This document shows, in pieces, positions 9,691-17,657 of a stretch of DNA of 64,000 bases (positions within the stretch are counted from its first letter, which is position 1; every line of letters begins with the position of its first letter). A program made the position numbers and the translations under genes. The DNA is from CAVXUB01 sp963764805. GTDB lineage: Bacteria; Actinomycetota; Acidimicrobiia; Acidimicrobiales; Bog-793. The stretch covers positions 310,001 through 374,000 of the forward strand of contig CAVXUB010000005.1 in the NCBI GenBank assembly GCA_963764805.1, given 5' to 3'. The notes beneath the pieces are model-generated. The model ran no database searches. It was not told the origin of the DNA and was given only the letters and a program-made list of their open reading frames with translations.

Positions 9691-10007
9691 CAGGGCTCCA
9701 ACCCGAAGCGCTCTAACAGGCCGAGGGCGGCCAAGGCGCGCCGGACGATCGGGCGCGGATCGTGGACCTCGACGTGCTGGAAGTGGTTGGCGAGCTGTAT
9801 CAGCAGTGCTACGCCGGACGTGTCCATGAAGGTCAGCTCTGACAGGTCCACGACCAGTGATCCCTTCGGCGACTGGAGCAATTCATCGACCTGCGGCGCC
9901 AGCGTCTCGATGCTGGCGATGTCGTACTCGCCGATCATCCGAACCTCGACGCTGTCGCCAGGGCTTTCGACCACCTCCAGCATTGCCTGCCCCTCTAGCT
10001 CTGCCAT
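9690..10007 (-). CDS. STAS-domain anti-sigma factor antagonist
   Basis: A 105-residue STAS protein of RsbV/SpoIIAA type. The phosphorylation loop reads FMDTSGVALL, with Ser64 as the likely phospho-acceptor and the conserved Asp-Thr before it. In the family, the unphosphorylated form binds the kinase/anti-sigma protein and frees its target. The gene overlaps the end of the SpoIIE phosphatase gene by 13 bases and the start of the HATPase gene by one, giving an operon that encodes phosphatase, antagonist and kinase together. Confidence 0.88.
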   Translation of the reverse strand: MAELEGQAMLEVVESPGDSVEVRMIGEYDIASIETLAPQVDELLQSPKGSLVVDLSELTFMDTSGVALLIQLANHFQHVEVHDPRPIVRRALAALGLLERFGLEP

Positions 10008-11647
10008 CGCAGCCCCAGCACCACGACGTCGTCCGTGCCGCCGGTCGGCAGCAGTCCGGTCACCAGCTGATCCACCATCTCCTTGACGCTTCCCTCCGCT
10101 CGTGCCGCCTGTTCGCGGAACCGTTCCAGACCTGTGTCCAGGTGCTCGTGCCGGCGCTCGACGAGGCCGTCCGTAATCGCGAGGAGCGTTCCGGCCGACG
10201 GGATGGCGACCGTCGCCGTCGCCCCCCGCCGCACACCGAGGCCGACCGGCGGGCTAAGGGGCACCTCGACGAACGATGCCGTCCCCTCGGCGACTAGAAG
10301 CGGAGGCAGGTGCCCGGCACTGGCGAGCATGAGCCTGCCCTTGCGAGTGTCGATCTCGCCGATCAGCACCGTGGCGAACTGCTGGTCCGTCTCGAAGTCG
10401 ATCAGCGAGTCGAGCTTCGTGAGGATCGTGTCGGGATCGTCGCCCTCGGCCACGTAGGCCCTCGTCGCGAAACGCAGGAAGGCCATCGTCGCCGCCGCCC
10501 TCAACCCCCTTCCCGAGACGTCGCCGACAGCGAACACGCACACGTCGTCGGACCGGCAGATGACGTCGTACCAGTCGCCCCCCACTTCGATACCAGCCAC
10601 ACCAGGTTCGTAGCGAGCAGCGATCTCCAGGTTCTCGACTTCTGGAACGGTCGGCAGCAGTGCGTGCTGGAGGTCGCGGGCGATGTCGCGCTGCTCGACG
10701 TAGAGCCGCTCGTTCTCGGTCGCCAGCAACTCGGCGAACTGCCTCCGGCGCGCCACGTATTCGACGATGACGGCTGCGGTCAACGTGAGGGCCGCCCCGA
10801 GGAGGAGCACGATCCAGGAGAGGTTGGTGGAGATCCCTCCGGTGAGAGAAGAGGTGGCGGTGGCGACGAGGAGGATGCTGATGTCGCCGAAGGGGACGGT
10901 CGCAGACGCGTTCGGCTGCGGGATGGGAGGGAGCTCGGTCGCCACGAGGAGCTCGGCGAACTGCGGCTGGCTGCCGAGGTAGAGAGCGAAGTTGAGATCT
11001 TTGAACGCCGAGGAGGGCGGGATGATCAGCCGGCGGTCCTTGGGGAGGTTCGACTCCGCATAGACGATGTATCCGCCCTTCCCAGGGGCGGTCACCGCGT
11101 ACCCGAGGCGCGCAGGAGACCCGCGCAGGATCGGGGTGACCTGCAGCGTCGTCGTCGGGCGGAGATGGAGTAGGAAGGCTGAGGCGATCCCGTCGACGAG
11201 GAGCATCGGCTTGGCGCCGACGACGTCCTGCAGCGTCAGGACCCCCCTGGCGCTGTCCTGCCACAGCGAGATGCTGACGAAGCCCGTGGCAGCGGAGACC
11301 TTCTGGCTGGTGAATCGCTCGAAGGCGGTCAGCGAGTGCGTGTCGGTGACGACCTGCAGCGCATCGGCGAGCTGTGACTGCACCGAGGGGAGGCTGGCGG
11401 TGATGGTCGAGGCCGCCTGCTCGACCTGAAGCTTGAGCAGACGCTGCTGGTTCTCGCCGTTGGCGCTCGACGCCGTCCAGGCGAGGCCCGCCGTCAAGGC
11501 GATACCGCACAGGAGGATCGCCATGGTCCCGAGCCGGATCCTGCCTCCGGCCCTGGGTGTTGGATGTGCCGCCGCGCCCCTGCTCACTGGGCAAAGGGTG
11601 CGTAGGCCACTGCGGACAATGTATCGACGGGCACCTGCCAGCGCCAT
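9995..11647 (-). CDS. Membrane-bound SpoIIE/PP2C-type serine phosphatase
   Basis: A protein of about 550 residues from the ATG at 11647. It starts with a membrane helix (TMAILLCGIALTAGLAWT), continues with an extracytoplasmic sensor region of about 230 residues that I cannot assign firmly (CHASE-like), a second helix (WIVLLLGAALTLTAAVIV), and a SpoIIE phosphatase domain with metal-binding GGDWYD and GDVSGRG motifs. It should sense an external or envelope signal and dephosphorylate the STAS protein encoded next. The open frame runs on to 11998, but that part overlaps the divergent gene at 11826, so I use the internal ATG. Confidence 0.85.
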   Translation of the reverse strand: MALAGARRYIVRSGLRTLCPVSRGAAAHPTPRAGGRIRLGTMAILLCGIALTAGLAWTASSANGENQQRLLKLQVEQAASTITASLPSVQSQLADALQVVTDTHSLTAFERFTSQKVSAATGFVSISLWQDSARGVLTLQDVVGAKPMLLVDGIASAFLLHLRPTTTLQVTPILRGSPARLGYAVTAPGKGGYIVYAESNLPKDRRLIIPPSSAFKDLNFALYLGSQPQFAELLVATELPPIPQPNASATVPFGDISILLVATATSSLTGGISTNLSWIVLLLGAALTLTAAVIVEYVARRRQFAELLATENERLYVEQRDIARDLQHALLPTVPEVENLEIAARYEPGVAGIEVGGDWYDVICRSDDVCVFAVGDVSGRGLRAAATMAFLRFATRAYVAEGDDPDTILTKLDSLIDFETDQQFATVLIGEIDTRKGRLMLASAGHLPPLLVAEGTASFVEVPLSPPVGLGVRRGATATVAIPSAGTLLAITDGLVERRHEHLDTGLERFREQAARAEGSVKEMVDQLVTGLLPTGGTDDVVVLGLRWQS

Positions 11648-11825
11648 GATCCGGTCCGACGTGGCGAGTTCACAGAACCGGCGTGAGCTGCCAAATGCGC
11701 GTCGCCGGAGCGATTCTTCGCCCTGCTCTCTTGCCAAACCCGATTCCAAGCATTGAGATGGAGGGGCTGCCGGGCTCGAGAGTGCGGGGCCTAGCGGGGG
11801 ACGATGCGCTCCGAGGAGGACCGAG

Positions 11826-12617
11826 ATGAGAAGCAACGTCATTCGCCTGGAGACGGGTGCGCAGTTGGAGGACGAGGCGATGCGCACCGCCGAGCAGGCT
11901 CGGGACGAGGCACTGCTGGCCGCCGAGGAGGCATCGAGTGCCGAGATGACCCGCGCCCAGCTGGTCCATAAGGCGACGGTGGCGCGCGCCGACATCATCC
12001 GGGCGGCGACGGTGGCCCGTGCCGAGGCGCTGAAGAACCTGACGCAGCGGCACGACGAGCAGCTGCGCGCAGCCGAAGCTGCGCGCGCCGCCGCCTTCCG
12101 CTCCGCCGAGGAGCGCTACGGCTCCTCGCTCCAGCGCGCCGAGGATGTCGCTGCCCGCTCGGTCGAGCAGGCCTACCAGGAGGAGCTGACCAACGCCCAG
12201 AAGGCTCACGAGGAGGCGCTACGGGCGGCCGACGTGGCATCCCGCAGCGCAATGGAGCGTGCTCAGGCGATCAAGCAAGCGGGACAACTGCGAGCCGAGT
12301 CGATCTACCGCGCCGGCGTCGACCGCGCCAACTCGTTGAGAGCGGCGGTCGACGCATACGAGGCGGCGGTCACCGAGGCGTCGCACGAGCGGGCCGAGCA
12401 GTTGCAGAATGCGCTGCACGACCACGACGAGGCGATGACCGAGGCGACAGAGGTCTTCGAGGCCTCCTTCCGCCAGGCGGATGCCTTGAGCCCGATGAGC
12501 TTCGGCGACGGTGCTGGCGAGGGCAGTTCGGGTGCCGCCGAGGTTGGCGAGGTGGACGAGCTGGACGATGACGAGGACCTCGTCGCCGCCGAGAAGGAGA
12601 TAGCCGAGCAGGGCTAG
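11826..12617 (+). CDS. Alanine- and glutamate-rich coiled-coil protein of unknown function
   Basis: A 263-residue protein that I do not recognise. Nearly all of it is built from Ala, Glu and Arg in helical repeats such as AEEASSAEMTRAQL and RAAEAARAAAFRSAEERYG, strongly predicting a long coiled coil without membrane helices or signal peptide. The C-terminus (about 220-263) is acidic (EVDELDDDEDLVAAEKE). A strong ribosome binding site (GAGGAGGA) lies five bases before the ATG. It is divergent from the partner-switching operon with about 180 bases between starts. A scaffold or filament-like role is only speculation. Confidence 0.75.
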   Translation: MRSNVIRLETGAQLEDEAMRTAEQARDEALLAAEEASSAEMTRAQLVHKATVARADIIRAATVARAEALKNLTQRHDEQLRAAEAARAAAFRSAEERYGSSLQRAEDVAARSVEQAYQEELTNAQKAHEEALRAADVASRSAMERAQAIKQAGQLRAESIYRAGVDRANSLRAAVDAYEAAVTEASHERAEQLQNALHDHDEAMTEATEVFEASFRQADALSPMSFGDGAGEGSSGAAEVGEVDELDDDEDLVAAEKEIAEQG

Positions 12618-12669
12618 CAGTGTCCAGTCTGCGGCTTGGCGGGGCTGCGACGGGGGTAGGTTGCGCGGT

Positions 12670-13090
12670 ATGAGCCAACTGCCCGTGAAGATCGATCGCC
12701 AGACCGCACGCAAGGTGGCCACGGCTCTCGCCTACCTCCGCGCCGGCTTCGGCATCGGCGCCATCCTGCTGCCAAAGCTCGTGATGCGGCCCTGGATCGG
12801 CGTCGGATGCCGGCTCGAACGGGGCCAAGTTGGCGGGGCGAGCGCTCGGCGGTCGTGACCTCGCCTTGGCGGCGGGGCCTTTGCTGGCGATGAAGCATGA
12901 CGTCCCGGTCCGGGGATGGATCGAGGGCGGGATGCTCTCCGACGCGTGCGACTCGTTGGCGACCCTGCTCGCCTTTCGCAAGCTGCCGCGGGCGACCCGC
13001 TGGCTGGTGCTGGCGGCGTGCGTGGGGGCGGCTGCCGTTGGTTTCGTGATCTCGTCGGGTGTTGACGGCGAGAGCGGGGCCGGCGACTAG
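12670..13090 (+). CDS. Small membrane protein of unknown function, frameshifted
   Basis: About 139 residues if one base is removed. The first frame (from ATG 12670) gives KIDRQTARKVATALAYLRAG, a hydrophobic stretch and RPWIGV; the second frame gives AKLAGRALGGRDLALAAGPL, PVRGWIEGGMLSDACDSLAT and a C-terminal hydrophobic segment. Together they match the architecture of small four-helix hypothetical membrane proteins common in Actinobacteria. The frame changes at 12805-12806 (GG; one G too many). The similarity on both sides suggests an intact gene with a sequence error. Function unknown. Confidence 0.6.
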
Positions 13091-13182
13091 GCCTCACGCG
13101 TTGCGGTGGGGTGGGACGGAGGCCGGTCGCCGGCGGGCGGCGCGGGCGGACGGGGGCGGCCGGAGGGCGGGCGGATGCGTCG

Positions 13183-13230
13183 AAGCGTGTCACATCAGTG
13201 AGCGCTGACGCTCAGCGGCGTGACACGCTT
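13183..13230. repeat. Dispersed palindromic element, family P1, copy 1
   Basis: A 42-base nested palindrome (13186-13227) with arms CGTGTCA/TGACACG and a central AGTGAGCGC followed by TG and ACGCTCAGC. The outer stem extends to 11 perfect base pairs (AAGCGTGTCAC / GTGACACGCTT). Two further copies with the same 7-4-9-2-9-4-7 spacing are at 33061 and 33137. This copy lies about 160 bases beyond the 3' end of a minus-strand tRNA-Thr gene. Confidence 0.8.
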
Positions 13231-13389
13231 TGCTCACGGAACTTCCGTTCTGGGACGATCAGCATGACCAACCCTGAGGTCGGCGGCCGGATCCGGCGAG
13301 TGCGTAGCGGGTGCACATACGCAAACCACTCTTCAATGCCGCCGTCCCGACCGAGTCAGGTCAGATGCCCGATGGGATGGATGGGATGG

Positions 13390-13461
13390 AGCCCGAGATG
13401 GGATTTGAACCCATGACCTACGCATTACGAGTGCGTTGCTCTACCACTGAGCTACCCGGGC
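13390..13461 (-). tRNA. tRNA-Thr (anticodon CGT)
   Basis: A 72-base cloverleaf on the minus strand. The acceptor stem GCCCGGG pairs with CTCGGGC (one G-T pair), the D arm contains GCTCAGTGGTAGAGC, the anticodon loop is CTCGTAA within the stem ACGCA/TGCGT, and the T arm is ATGGGTTCAAATCCCAT. The CCA end is not encoded. The anticodon CGT reads ACG threonine codons. Confidence 0.95.
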
Positions 13462-13630
13462 GGGCCAGGAGATCATACAGGGCCTGTCTGGAGGCTCTGG
13501 TGAGGCTCTGACCTGGGGAAACGAGACTCAGCGAAGATCGTGGACCGACCCGCCAACCAGCACCCAGGCGGGGAGACCAAGAGCGAGTCAGCCGCCCCGA
13601 GACGGATTGCTCACGCGCTAGAACTCGTCC

Positions 13631-14218
13631 ATGTTGGCCGACGTCCCGAGCATCTACCCCGCCGAGCTGAAGGGCGAGCGGCTGCGGCTCCGGGAGCTGG
13701 AGCTCGCCGATCTCGACGCGGTGTGGACATGGGGATCACAGGCGATCTTCTTCCGCTACCTCCCTGTTTCGCCTCCGACCTACAAGGAGGAGGAGCAATG
13801 GCTGCAGGCGCTGGTCGACGTTGCTCACTCCGATCCCCGTCCCGAATACAGCCTCGGGATCGAGCTGCTCGCCACGAGCGAGCTCGTCGGCGCCATCAGG
13901 CTCGGCATCGAAGACCGGCGGAGCCGCAGCGCCAGCCTCGGCTATGGCGTCCACCCGGCCCACCAGGGTCAGGGCATCGGAGGGGAGGCGGCGGGGTTGA
14001 TGGTCCGCTTTGGTTTCGAGCGGCTGCGGCTCCACCGCATATGGGCGACGCACCATCCCGACAACGTCGCATCGGGGCGGATCATGGCGCGGCTTGGCTT
14101 CGTTGAGGAAGGTCGACGGAGGGAGGAACGGCTCTATGACGGCGTCTTCGCAGACTCAATAGTTCGCTCGATCCTCGAGCATGAATGGCGCGCCGCCCAT
14201 CGCGTTGGCAACGGCTAG
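13631..14218 (+). CDS. GNAT family N-acetyltransferase (RimJ/RimL-like)
   Basis: A 195-residue GNAT enzyme. It shows the N-terminal pattern GERLRLRELELADLDAVW, the acetyl-CoA pyrophosphate loop HPAHQGQGIGGEAA and the C-terminal FERLRLHRIWATHHPDN...ARLGF region typical of RimJ/RimL-like acetyltransferases. Members acetylate protein N-termini or small amines; the substrate is not predictable here. The start is the ATG at 13631; no clear ribosome binding site is visible. It converges with and overlaps by four bases the gene ending at 14215. Confidence 0.85.
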   Translation: MLADVPSIYPAELKGERLRLRELELADLDAVWTWGSQAIFFRYLPVSPPTYKEEEQWLQALVDVAHSDPRPEYSLGIELLATSELVGAIRLGIEDRRSRSASLGYGVHPAHQGQGIGGEAAGLMVRFGFERLRLHRIWATHHPDNVASGRIMARLGFVEEGRRREERLYDGVFADSIVRSILEHEWRAAHRVGNG

Positions 14219-15411
14219 CCGGGTCCGCCGCCTCGTTCCTCCAGCATCGTCGCCATAGTCGTCCTCTGAAGCTCGAGGGCTTCGGCGACGATCTGGGACT
14301 GGTCGTCGTCGAACGAGCTCCAGTCACCATGCCGCTGAGCTTCCGGGTCCTCGAAGACATCAGGTGCCACGAAGACTGGCGCCCCGCATACCAGGGCCAG
14401 GTTGAGGGCGTCGCTCGGCCGGGAGTCGACCATAACCGTCCCGGTGGGCCCCTCGACGAGGACTTCGGCGAAGAATGTGTGGTCGACCAACCTCGAGATG
14501 CGCACCATCTTCACGGTCCCGCCGCTCGCCGCCACGAGAGACGATGCCAGCTGGTAGGTCATCGGCCGCGGCATCTCCGCCGCTTCGAGGCTGAACGCAA
14601 GCGACTGCGCCTCCGACGATCCTAAATAGATCGGCAACTGACCTTTGCCGCCTCGCTCCGCTAGCACGACAGCATGCAGTCGCCGCCTCGGGTCATCCGC
14701 CGCCGACCTTCGGACCTCGACGACCTCCACCTCCACCCAGTCGCCTCTGCTCGAAACAGGCATCACAGGACCTCCTTCCGATCCCACGTAGTCACTCAGT
14801 CGTGGTCGCAGCGCGACCCTCGCCTGATGTAGCCGAGCCTTGACGGCAGCGCTGCTCACATGCAGCTCCTCGGCCGCCTCGGCATGCGTCAGCCCCCGCC
14901 AGTAGAAGGCCAAGACCGCCTCACGTTGACCTGGTGCGAGCTCGCTCACAGCCGTCCGCACCCGCTCGGCCACCTCCAACGACTCGACCAGCTCGCCCGG
15001 TCCAGGAGCGTCGTCGACGAGCTCCGCCGGCAGTTCATCGAGACGGGCGCCCGAGCGCAGCCACCTGCGCCCGATGTTGAGGACGATCCCCGAGTACCAA
15101 GCCCCGAAACGCTCCCCCGACCGCAGTCTCCCGATCCCTACCATCGCCGCCAATGTCGCCTCCTGCACGGCCTCGGCCGCGATCTGTGGGTCGCGCAGGA
15201 GGCGGCGCGCCAAGGCGGTCACCGTCGCCCGGTGCTTCAAGACAAGCGCCACAAAGGCTTGTCGTTCCCCGGCTCGTGCCGCGGCGACGAGCTCGGAGTC
15301 AGTCGACCCCTCGTAGGACAACGCGGCCACACCCAATAGTGCCGTCGCCGGAGGCGGGGTTAGCGCTGACCGACAGATATTCGGAACTTTCTCGCCTCGA
15401 TCCGCAATCAT
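14215..15411 (-). CDS. Sigma-70 (ECF-like) factor fused to a bifunctional nuclease (BFN/DUF151) domain
   Basis: A 398-residue fusion. The first part (about 30-210) is a sigma-70 factor: region 2 has the pattern LKHRATVTALARRLLRDPQIA and AVQEATLAAMVG, and region 4 reads LAPGQREAVLAFYWRGLTHA then SSAAVKARLHQARVAL. The second part (about 230-360) is a BFN domain: LPIYLGSSEAQSLAFSLEA, RPMTYQL and VDSRPSDALNLAL. The ATG at 15411 leaves only six bases to the divergent sigma gene; a GTG at 15330 would keep the sigma domain and leave room for promoters. No frame break is seen between the domains, so the fusion appears real. Confidence 0.82.
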   Translation of the reverse strand: MIADRGEKVPNICRSALTPPPATALLGVAALSYEGSTDSELVAAARAGERQAFVALVLKHRATVTALARRLLRDPQIAAEAVQEATLAAMVGIGRLRSGERFGAWYSGIVLNIGRRWLRSGARLDELPAELVDDAPGPGELVESLEVAERVRTAVSELAPGQREAVLAFYWRGLTHAEAAEELHVSSAAVKARLHQARVALRPRLSDYVGSEGGPVMPVSSRGDWVEVEVVEVRRSAADDPRRRLHAVVLAERGGKGQLPIYLGSSEAQSLAFSLEAAEMPRPMTYQLASSLVAASGGTVKMVRISRLVDHTFFAEVLVEGPTGTVMVDSRPSDALNLALVCGAPVFVAPDVFEDPEAQRHGDWSSFDDDQSQIVAEALELQRTTMATMLEERGGGPG

Positions 15412-15417
15412 CTGGTT

Positions 15418-15984
15418 GTGAAGCGGGACCCCGACGCCGACAGCGAGGCGGTCGTGGCGTCGTCACGTGACGGGCAATGCTTTGCCGAGGTGTTCGAGCG
15501 GCGCGCTCCCGAGATCTGGCGCTTCCTGGCCAGCCGGCTGGGAAAGGAAGCTGCCGACGAGCTGCTGTCGGAGGTGTTCACCCGTGCTTTCGCCGCTCGT
15601 GGCACCTTCGATCCCACACGGGCGTCGGCCCGGACCTGGCTCTACGGCATCGCCACCAATGTGTGCCGAGAGCAATCCCGCCGGATGCCGCCCGGCGCAT
15701 TTGAGCAGGCGGATCGAGAGCTCTCGGTAGCGGACGAGAGTGAGCGGGTGGCGGAGCGAGCCAGCATCACGGAGGCGTTTCGACGGCTGCCGGCAGAGTG
15801 GCAGGAGGTCGTGCTTCTCGTCGGCGCCGTCGGGCTCTCATACCGGGACACCGCTTCGGTGCTGGCAGTTCCGGTGGGGACCGTCAGGTCTCGCTTCTTC
15901 AGGGCCCGGCGGAAGCTGCGCCGGTTGCTCACCGAGCAGGAACTCGAAAGGAGGCCGACCTATGGTCGCCAAGTCATTGCCTGA
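15418..15984 (+). CDS. ECF RNA polymerase sigma factor
   Basis: A 188-residue ECF sigma factor starting with GTG. Region 2 is visible in FERRAPEIWRFLASRLGKE and LLSEVFTRAFAARGTFDPTR then ASARTWLYGIATNVCREQ; region 4 in FRRLPAEWQEVVLLVGAVGL and VPVGTVRSRFFRARRKLRR. Such factors redirect RNA polymerase to a small regulon and are usually held by a membrane anti-sigma factor. The next gene overlaps its last codons and encodes a one-helix membrane protein, the probable partner. It is divergent from another sigma gene. Confidence 0.9.
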   Translation: MKRDPDADSEAVVASSRDGQCFAEVFERRAPEIWRFLASRLGKEAADELLSEVFTRAFAARGTFDPTRASARTWLYGIATNVCREQSRRMPPGAFEQADRELSVADESERVAERASITEAFRRLPAEWQEVVLLVGAVGLSYRDTASVLAVPVGTVRSRFFRARRKLRRLLTEQELERRPTYGRQVIA

Positions 15985-16409
15985 TCTCGAGGATTGGTGG
16001 GGCGCCTTGGGCGATCCTGGCGAGGAGGTGCTCGCCCAAGCACGCCTCGACCTGTCGAGGGCGATTGCCGACGGACCGCTCCTTGTCCAGATCGGCACGA
16101 CACCCCGCCGCCATCGCCAACCCTTGCGAGCAGCGGCGGCCCTCTCCTTCGTAGCTCTCGTCGTCCTCGCTCTCGTCCTCGCGCTGCCCGGTCGCGGCAC
16201 CCGGAACGTCTCCCTGTCTCCTCTCGTCGATACCGCCGCGACGCCGAAGGGTTGGGTCCCGGTCGACTTCAACCAGGTCCAGGTCTCTGTCCCGGCCAAC
16301 TGGGTTGTGAACCAGGACGCCGGACGTGGTCCTACAGCTCGGTCTGGGCGGCGATGGCGCTGTCGACAGGTCCATCTTCTATTCGTTGCGCCCCGCGACG
16401 TCGTCATGA
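15962..16409 (+). CDS. Single-pass membrane protein, possible anti-sigma partner, frameshifted
   Basis: The gene starts with ATG inside the end of the ECF sigma gene. The N-terminal 50 residues are cytoplasmic in character (LPDLEDWWGALGDPGEEVLA), followed by one membrane helix (AALSFVALVVLALVLALPG) and an outer domain containing QVQVSVPANWVVNQDAG. After that the frame probably shifts at 16325 (one extra C): the shifted frame gives VVLQLGLGGDGAVDRS and stops at 16409. Unshifted, it runs to 16522 into the convergent gene with poor composition. Position and topology suggest control of the sigma factor, but no anti-sigma motif is visible. Confidence 0.55.
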
Positions 16410-16451
16410 GGCTCATTGTCGCCGATGGCGAGCAACCCACAAACGCCCTAG

Positions 16452-17657
16452 CTACTCGAGCGCCTCCAGCGCCTGCCCGAAGTCGGCGACCAGGTCCTCG
16501 GTGTCCTCCAGCCCGACGCTGACCCGCACAAACCCATCCGAGAGGCCGGCTGCCACCAAAGCCTCCGGCGAGAGCTGCCGGTGCGTGGTCGAGCCGGGGT
16601 GCGTAACGAGGGTGTGAGCGCCTCCGAGGCTCGCTCCGAGCCAAGCGACGCGCAGCCGCTCGCAGACGGCGGACACTGCCTCGACCCCTTCCGACAGCTC
16701 GAAAGCGAGCATCCCGCCGTAACAGCCAGCACGCAGCAGGCGCTCGGCAACCCGGTGTTGGGCGTGCGCATGGAGTCCCGGGTAATGGACCGCGGCCACC
16801 CGCGCATCGGCAGCCAGTGACGAAGCCACCGCAGCCGCAGAGTCGCAGTGGCGCTCCATCCGAAGCGACAGCGTCTGCAAGCCGCGGATGCAGAGCCAGG
16901 CCTCGAACGGCGCCATGGCACCGCCGGTGTCGAGGGCCACGGCCCGCAAGCGCGCCCGGTCCTCCACGGAGCAGCAGACCACGCCGCCGATCAGGTCGGA
17001 GTGGCCGCCCACGTACTTGGTCGCCGAATGCACGACGAAGTCGAAGCCGAGAGCGGCGGGATTGCAGAGGTACGGCGATGCGAACGTGTTGTCGACGACC
17101 GCAGGCACTCCCGCCTCCCGGCACAAAGACCCGAGAGCGGCGAGGTCGGCAACGGAGCACTTGGGGTTGGCGATCGTTTCGACATAGAAGAGCGCAGCTC
17201 CCTCGAGCCGCTCACCGACAGCCTGCGGATCGTGCGGGTCGACGTACTCGACGGTGACTCCGCGGCCGGGCAGCACGTGCTCGAACAAGCCGACCGTGCC
17301 GCCGTAGAGCTCCCGGCTGGCGACGACCCGATCGCCCTCATGGGTGAGAGCCGACACCACCCCGTGGATGGCGGACATACCGGACGAGTACGCGTAGGCG
17401 GCCTCGGTCCCCTCCAAGGACGCCATCACCTTCTCGAAGGCAGCGACCGTCGGGTTGCCGTAGCCGCGGCCGTAGACGAAGCCGCCTTCGCCCGTCTCGA
17501 GAACCTCCGCATACTCCTTCGAGCTCTCGAAACGCCACGTTGACGCCGCATAGATGGGCACGCTCGACGCCTCTTGCAACACGGCCGGAGGCACTGCGTC
17601 GTGCACCGCCCGCGTCGAGAATCCCTGCCCCGGCATCCCGTCTGATGCCACCGTCAT
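16452..17657 (-). CDS. Trans-sulfuration PLP enzyme (cystathionine gamma-synthase / methionine gamma-lyase type)
   Basis: A 401-residue fold-type I PLP enzyme of the Cys/Met metabolism family. It has YGRGYGNPT near residue 62, the cofactor-binding SSGMSA region, VVDNTFASPYLCNP and the Schiff-base lysine (about Lys214) in SATKYVGGHSD. The C-terminal part includes SLGGAHTLVTHPGSTTH. Family members form or cleave cystathionine, homocysteine or methionine; sequence alone does not separate synthase from lyase. The gene follows the acyl-CoA ligase with a four-base overlap, suggesting co-transcription. Confidence 0.88.
   Translation of the reverse strand: MTVASDGMPGQGFSTRAVHDAVPPAVLQEASSVPIYAASTWRFESSKEYAEVLETGEGGFVYGRGYGNPTVAAFEKVMASLEGTEAAYAYSSGMSAIHGVVSALTHEGDRVVASRELYGGTVGLFEHVLPGRGVTVEYVDPHDPQAVGERLEGAALFYVETIANPKCSVADLAALGSLCREAGVPAVVDNTFASPYLCNPAALGFDFVVHSATKYVGGHSDLIGGVVCCSVEDRARLRAVALDTGGAMAPFEAWLCIRGLQTLSLRMERHCDSAAAVASSLAADARVAAVHYPGLHAHAQHRVAERLLRAGCYGGMLAFELSEGVEAVSAVCERLRVAWLGASLGGAHTLVTHPGSTTHRQLSPEALVAAGLSDGFVRVSVGLEDTEDLVADFGQALEALE

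Noticed and set aside
13364..13400. Short GATGG repeats near tRNA-Thr
   Set aside because: Only a few imperfect units; not distinct enough from chance, and partly inside the tRNA gene.
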